Assembly (NCBI GenBank): GCA_947522735.1 | Contig: CANNTZ010000078.1 | Span: forward strand, 1-10,119 | Reading direction: 5' to 3' | Origin: an uncultured Oscillospiraceae bacterium | GTDB taxonomy: Bacteria; Bacillota; Clostridia; Oscillospirales; Ruminococcaceae | Length of the DNA: 10,119 nt | Shown here: piece by piece, positions 7,748 through 10,119 of the stretch | Layout: every line of letters begins with the position of its first letter | Position numbering within the stretch: the stretch's first letter is position 1 | Program-made: the position numbers and the translations under genes | Notes under the pieces: model-generated | What the model was told of the DNA's origin: nothing | Databases searched by the model: none | What the model saw: the letters and a program-made list of their open reading frames with translations, nothing else

Positions 7748-7781
7748 GGCGACAAGCTTTGCGGCTCTGCGGAGCTATAAT
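7748..7781 (+). promoter_or_regulatory. Candidate promoter of spoIIGA-sigE
   Basis: A perfect TATAAT is at 7776-7781, 36 bases before the TTG start. At the 17-bp spacing there is no usable -35 (CAAGCT at 7753-7758). GGCGACAAG at 7748-7756 matches six of nine bases of an inverted Spo0A box. In Bacillus subtilis the spoIIG promoter also has a badly placed -35 and depends on Spo0A with sigma-A, so the pattern here is consistent with that, though a six-of-nine match is weak. Confidence 0.45.
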
Positions 7782-7802
7782 TAGAGCATCCGGTAAATTG
7801 CG

Positions 7803-7809
7803 AAGGAGG
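7803..7809 (+). promoter_or_regulatory. Ribosome binding site supporting the TTG start of spoIIGA
   Basis: AAGGAGG is followed after eight bases by TTG at 7818. This is a near-ideal site and the following residues (DNSGDVIYIDVL) match the usual SpoIIGA N-terminus, so a TTG start is well supported. Confidence 0.8.
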
Positions 7810-7817
7810 CGCGGGAA

Positions 7818-8753
7818 TTGGATAACTCCGGAGACGTTATATACATAGACGTGCTGCTCGTGATAAATCTTGCGATAAATTTTTTTCTGCTGCTTGCGGC
7901 GGCGCGGCTCTGCGGGCGTTCGCCCAAAAGGTCGCGGATACTTCTCGGCGCGGCGATAGGAGCAATATATTCGCTCGTCATCCTGCTGCCCGATATCCCG
8001 TGGCCGATACAGACGGCCCTGCGCGTCGGGGTATGTCTGCTGATGATGTTCGCCGTCGAGGGACGCGTCAAATTTGTCTGTCTGTTGCGCGATTCGCTGG
8101 TTTTTTTTACCGTCAGCTTCATCTTCGCCGGGTTCATGCTTGCAGTCAGGATGTTCATAGCGCCGGCTGCGATGATATATTCCAACGGAGTAGTCTATTT
8201 GCGCGTGAGCGCGCTGACGCTCATCATCGCCACCATCGCCGCATACCTGCTGACGGAGCTGTTCTTCCGCATATTCCGGAGGCGGACTGTATCCGAAAAG
8301 CTGATGCGCTCCGCCTCTGTGACCGTCGTCTACCGTGGCCTAGAGATAGAAACGCCCGGCTTCGTGGATACAGGGAATTTGCTGCGGGATCCTCTCTCCG
8401 GCGCTCCTGTTATTATCGCCGGCGCACCGGCTGCGCAAAAGCTCTTTCCTCAGGAGGTCTGCGTGGCGCTCACATCGCCGATAAAAAACGCCGGAACACT
8501 CGGCGCCGGCACTGTCAGCGGCTTCCGGCTGATACCATATTCCACCGTATCCGGCAAGGGGCTGGTTCCCGTCTTTCGTCCCGACCGCATCACCGTTTCG
8601 GACGGAACGGACAGCTATCTCGTCGAGGACGCGTTTATCGGCTTTCCCTCCGTTGACGGCGAGCTGCTTCGAGACGACGCCGTCATAATCAATCCCGAAA
8701 TCCTGACGCGTCATAGCGCCCATAAATCTGAAAGGACGAAAACGCCATGCTGA
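7818..8753 (+). CDS. spoIIGA: SpoIIGA, sporulation sigma-E factor-processing peptidase
   Basis: The product is 311 residues (about 309 in Bacillus subtilis). SpoIIGA is an aspartic protease in the septal membrane of the mother cell; on a signal from the forespore (SpoIIR in model species) it removes the pro-sequence of sigma-E. The N-terminal half shows five hydrophobic segments, roughly residues 7-31, 41-60, 64-80, 94-114 and 126-150. The C-terminal half is the protease domain, with the catalytic DTG at 184-186 in GFVDTGNLLRDP, where each half of a dimer supplies one aspartate. Further on is the conserved RLIPYSTVSGKGLVPVFRPD. Translation starts at TTG with a strong ribosome binding site. 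The stop codon overlaps the start of sigE by 7 bases (ATGCTGA), which suggests coupled translation of protease and substrate. Confidence 0.96.
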   Translation: MDNSGDVIYIDVLLVINLAINFFLLLAAARLCGRSPKRSRILLGAAIGAIYSLVILLPDIPWPIQTALRVGVCLLMMFAVEGRVKFVCLLRDSLVFFTVSFIFAGFMLAVRMFIAPAAMIYSNGVVYLRVSALTLIIATIAAYLLTELFFRIFRRRTVSEKLMRSASVTVVYRGLEIETPGFVDTGNLLRDPLSGAPVIIAGAPAAQKLFPQEVCVALTSPIKNAGTLGAGTVSGFRLIPYSTVSGKGLVPVFRPDRITVSDGTDSYLVEDAFIGFPSVDGELLRDDAVIINPEILTRHSAHKSERTKTPC

Positions 8754-9484
8754 AAAAATTTATAGCGCACGGAACCCTCATGTTGAAAAATATTCTCGGT
8801 TTCTTTTCACAGCTTTTCCCGCGGCCGCGAATAGATTACATAAACGGCCCGGAAAATCTGCCCGCGCCGCTTGGCCGCGAGGAGGAGAGCCGTGTGTTTG
8901 CAATGCTTTCCGGCACGCCGGAGGAGGCTGCCATGGCGCGCCAAACGCTAATCGTCCACAACCTGCGGCTGGTGGTCTATATCGCGCGAAAATTTGAATC
9001 CACCGGCATTGGCATCGAAGACCTGATCTCGATAGGCACGATCGGACTGATAAAATCCGTCAACACTTTCTGTCCGTGCCGCAATATAAAGCTTGCAACC
9101 TACGCCTCCCGCTGCATTGAGAACGAAATATTGATGTATCTGCGCAAAACCTCGTCACAACGGCAGGAGGTCTCACTTGACGAGCCGCTCAACGTCGATT
9201 GGGATGGCAACGAGCTGCTGCTTTCCGACGTGCTCGGCACCGACAGCGATATTGTCAGTCATGATCTCGAACGGGACGTCGAAAAAAGCATACTTCTCGA
9301 CGCCGTCGGCCACTTGGACAAACGCGAACGGATGATAATGGAACTGCGCTTTGGCCTCATCGACGACAAGGAGCACACTCAGAAGGAGGTCGCGGATATT
9401 ATCGGTATATCACAGTCATACATCTCACGGCTGGAAAAGCGGATTGTCAAGCGATTAAAGCAACACATTGAAAAAGTCAGCTAA
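8747..9484 (+). CDS. sigE: RNA polymerase sporulation sigma factor pro-sigma-E
   Basis: The 245-residue protein is very close to Bacillus sigma-E (239 residues). It directs early mother-cell transcription once activated. The first ~30 residues are a hydrophobic, basic pro-sequence ending near the family's cleavage region (RIDYINGPENLP). Region 2 spans about 66-135 and includes NLRLVVYIARKFE, EDLISIGTIGLIKSVNTF and KLATYASRCIENEILMYLR for core binding and -10 recognition. A conserved linker follows, DEPLNVDWDGNELLLSDVLGTD (145-166). Region 4 (about 185-243) ends in the helix-turn-helix TQKEVADIIGISQSYISRLEKR. The ATG at 8747 has AAAGGA at 8731-8736; a start at M12 would shorten the pro-sequence below the usual length. 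One oddity is the CPC at 109-111, where relatives usually have a single or no cysteine before basic residues. It is followed by a terminator, not by sigG. Confidence 0.97.
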   Translation: MLKKFIAHGTLMLKNILGFFSQLFPRPRIDYINGPENLPAPLGREEESRVFAMLSGTPEEAAMARQTLIVHNLRLVVYIARKFESTGIGIEDLISIGTIGLIKSVNTFCPCRNIKLATYASRCIENEILMYLRKTSSQRQEVSLDEPLNVDWDGNELLLSDVLGTDSDIVSHDLERDVEKSILLDAVGHLDKRERMIMELRFGLIDDKEHTQKEVADIIGISQSYISRLEKRIVKRLKQHIEKVS

Positions 9485-9509
9485 AGACAGCTAAGGGGAT
9501 GTAAAAAGA

Positions 9510-9540
9510 AAAAACACGAGGCAAGAAACCTCGTGTTTTT
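9510..9540. terminator. Bidirectional terminator shared by sigE and the rRNA operon
   Basis: A 12-bp stem (9510-9521 with 9529-9540) has a 7-base loop and includes CACGAGG/CCTCGTG. It ends in TTTTT on the plus strand. On the minus strand it ends in a run of six Ts, a C and five more Ts (9514 down to 9503). It lies 26 bases after the sigE stop and 7 bases after the 5S rRNA end, so it should stop transcription in both directions. Confidence 0.92.
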
Positions 9541-9546
9541 CAATGT

Positions 9547-9662
<116 letters not shown>

Positions 9663-9666
9663 TATC

Positions 9667-9743
9667 TGGTGACCCGTGGGGGATTCGAACCCCCGTTGCC
9701 GGCGTGAGAGGCCGGAGTCTTAGGCCACTTGACCAACGGGCCA
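9667..9743 (-). tRNA. tRNA-Glu (anticodon CTC)
   Basis: On the minus strand the 77-nt gene runs from TGGCCCG to CGGGTCA with an encoded CCA. The anticodon stem CCGGC/GCCGG holds the loop CTCTCAC, giving anticodon CTC, which reads GAG. The T arm is GGGGG-TTCGAAT-CCCCC, and the D arm carries GGTCAAGTGGCCTAAGAC, typical of tRNA-Glu. It lies one base after tRNA-Lys and four bases before 5S in the rRNA transcript. Confidence 0.95.
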
Positions 9744-9744
9744 T

Positions 9745-9820
<76 letters not shown>

Positions 9821-9824
9821 GTCT

Positions 9825-9847
9825 TTCAAGGGCAGGGAGCCCTCAAA
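9825..9847 (-). other. Hairpin in the 23S to tRNA-Lys spacer
   Basis: On the minus strand, TTTGAGGGC and GCCCTTGAA form a nine-pair stem (two of them wobble pairs) with a TCCCT loop. It sits four bases before tRNA-Lys. It could help in processing of the rRNA precursor; no T-run follows, so it is not a terminator. The nearby TTTGTTCGGTTTTGAGG resembles spacer sequence common in Firmicutes rRNA operons. Confidence 0.45.
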
Positions 9848-9894
9848 ACCGAACAAAGGGGAGGAAAGAGGCGGAGAGTACAAGCGATGAATAA

Positions 9895-10119
9895 GGTCAA
9901 GCCCTCGACCTATTAGTACTTGCCGGCTAAATGTGTCGCCACACTTACACCTCAAGCCTATCTACCTTGTAGTCTTCAAGGGGTCTTACTTGCTTTTGCA
10001 ATGGGATATCTTATCTTGAGGGCGGCTTCACGCTTAGATGCCTTCAGCGTTTATCCGTTCCGCACATAGCTGCCCAGCTGTGCCACTGGCGTGACAACTG
10101 GTGCACCAGAGGTGCGTCC
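9895..10119 (-). rRNA. rrl: 23S ribosomal RNA, 3' end (continues beyond the window)
   Basis: The minus strand reads as the last ~225 nt of 23S rRNA. It includes the conserved GGACGCACCTCTGGTG, GTTGTCACGCCAGTGGCA, GCATCTAAGCGTGAAGC and GCCCTCAAGATAAGAT segments, and ends GTACTAATAGGTCGAGG followed by GCTTGACC. The 3' end is placed at 9895 because CTTGACC should pair with the 5' end of 23S in helix 1. The rest of the gene and the 16S lie outside the window. Confidence 0.96.

Overview
The window looks like chromosomal DNA of an endospore-forming member of the Firmicutes (Bacillota), most likely a GC-rich gut-type clostridium such as an Oscillospirales relative. The spore-former call rests on three genes: a Ger(x)C germination protein, SpoIIGA and pro-sigma-E. 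The order-level placement is inference from the GC-rich coding sequence and the glycosidase content.

Layout, left to right. Positions 1-840 (+) hold the C-terminal part of a Ger(x)C spore germination lipoprotein, cut by the window edge. After a 104-bp AT-rich gap with repeated ATGATA half-sites comes a large GH38 alpha-mannosidase (945-3971, +). A strong hairpin (4005-4037) separates it from three genes on the minus strand: a SpoU/TrmH-family RNA 2'-O-methyltransferase (4052-4825) and two tandem GH1 beta-glycosidases (4894-6264 and 6281-7651). The two GH1 proteins are both 456 residues and about 78% identical by hand alignment. A 166-bp divergent promoter region follows. Next, on the plus strand, is the sporulation pair spoIIGA (7818-8753, TTG start) and sigE (8747-9484), overlapping by 7 bases. 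The right end is the 3' part of an rRNA operon on the minus strand, converging on sigE: 23S 3' end, tRNA-Lys(CTT), tRNA-Glu(CTC), 5S. The shared terminator lies at 9510-9540.

How the genes work together. SpoIIGA is the membrane protease that activates pro-sigma-E in the mother cell, so these two genes form one functional unit. The GH38 and GH1 enzymes have no signal peptides and look like cytoplasmic enzymes that trim imported mannose- and glucose-type oligosaccharides. They sit between spore genes but show no sequence sign of sporulation control, apart from a speculative Spo0A-like box between bgl and spoIIGA. No gap between genes exceeds about 170 bases.

I found no clear candidate for an undescribed multi-gene system. 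The points most worth a second look are the placement of two tRNA genes between 23S and 5S, the altered sugar-binding motif shared by both GH1 paralogues, the repeated half-sites before the mannosidase, and the lack of sigG after sigE.
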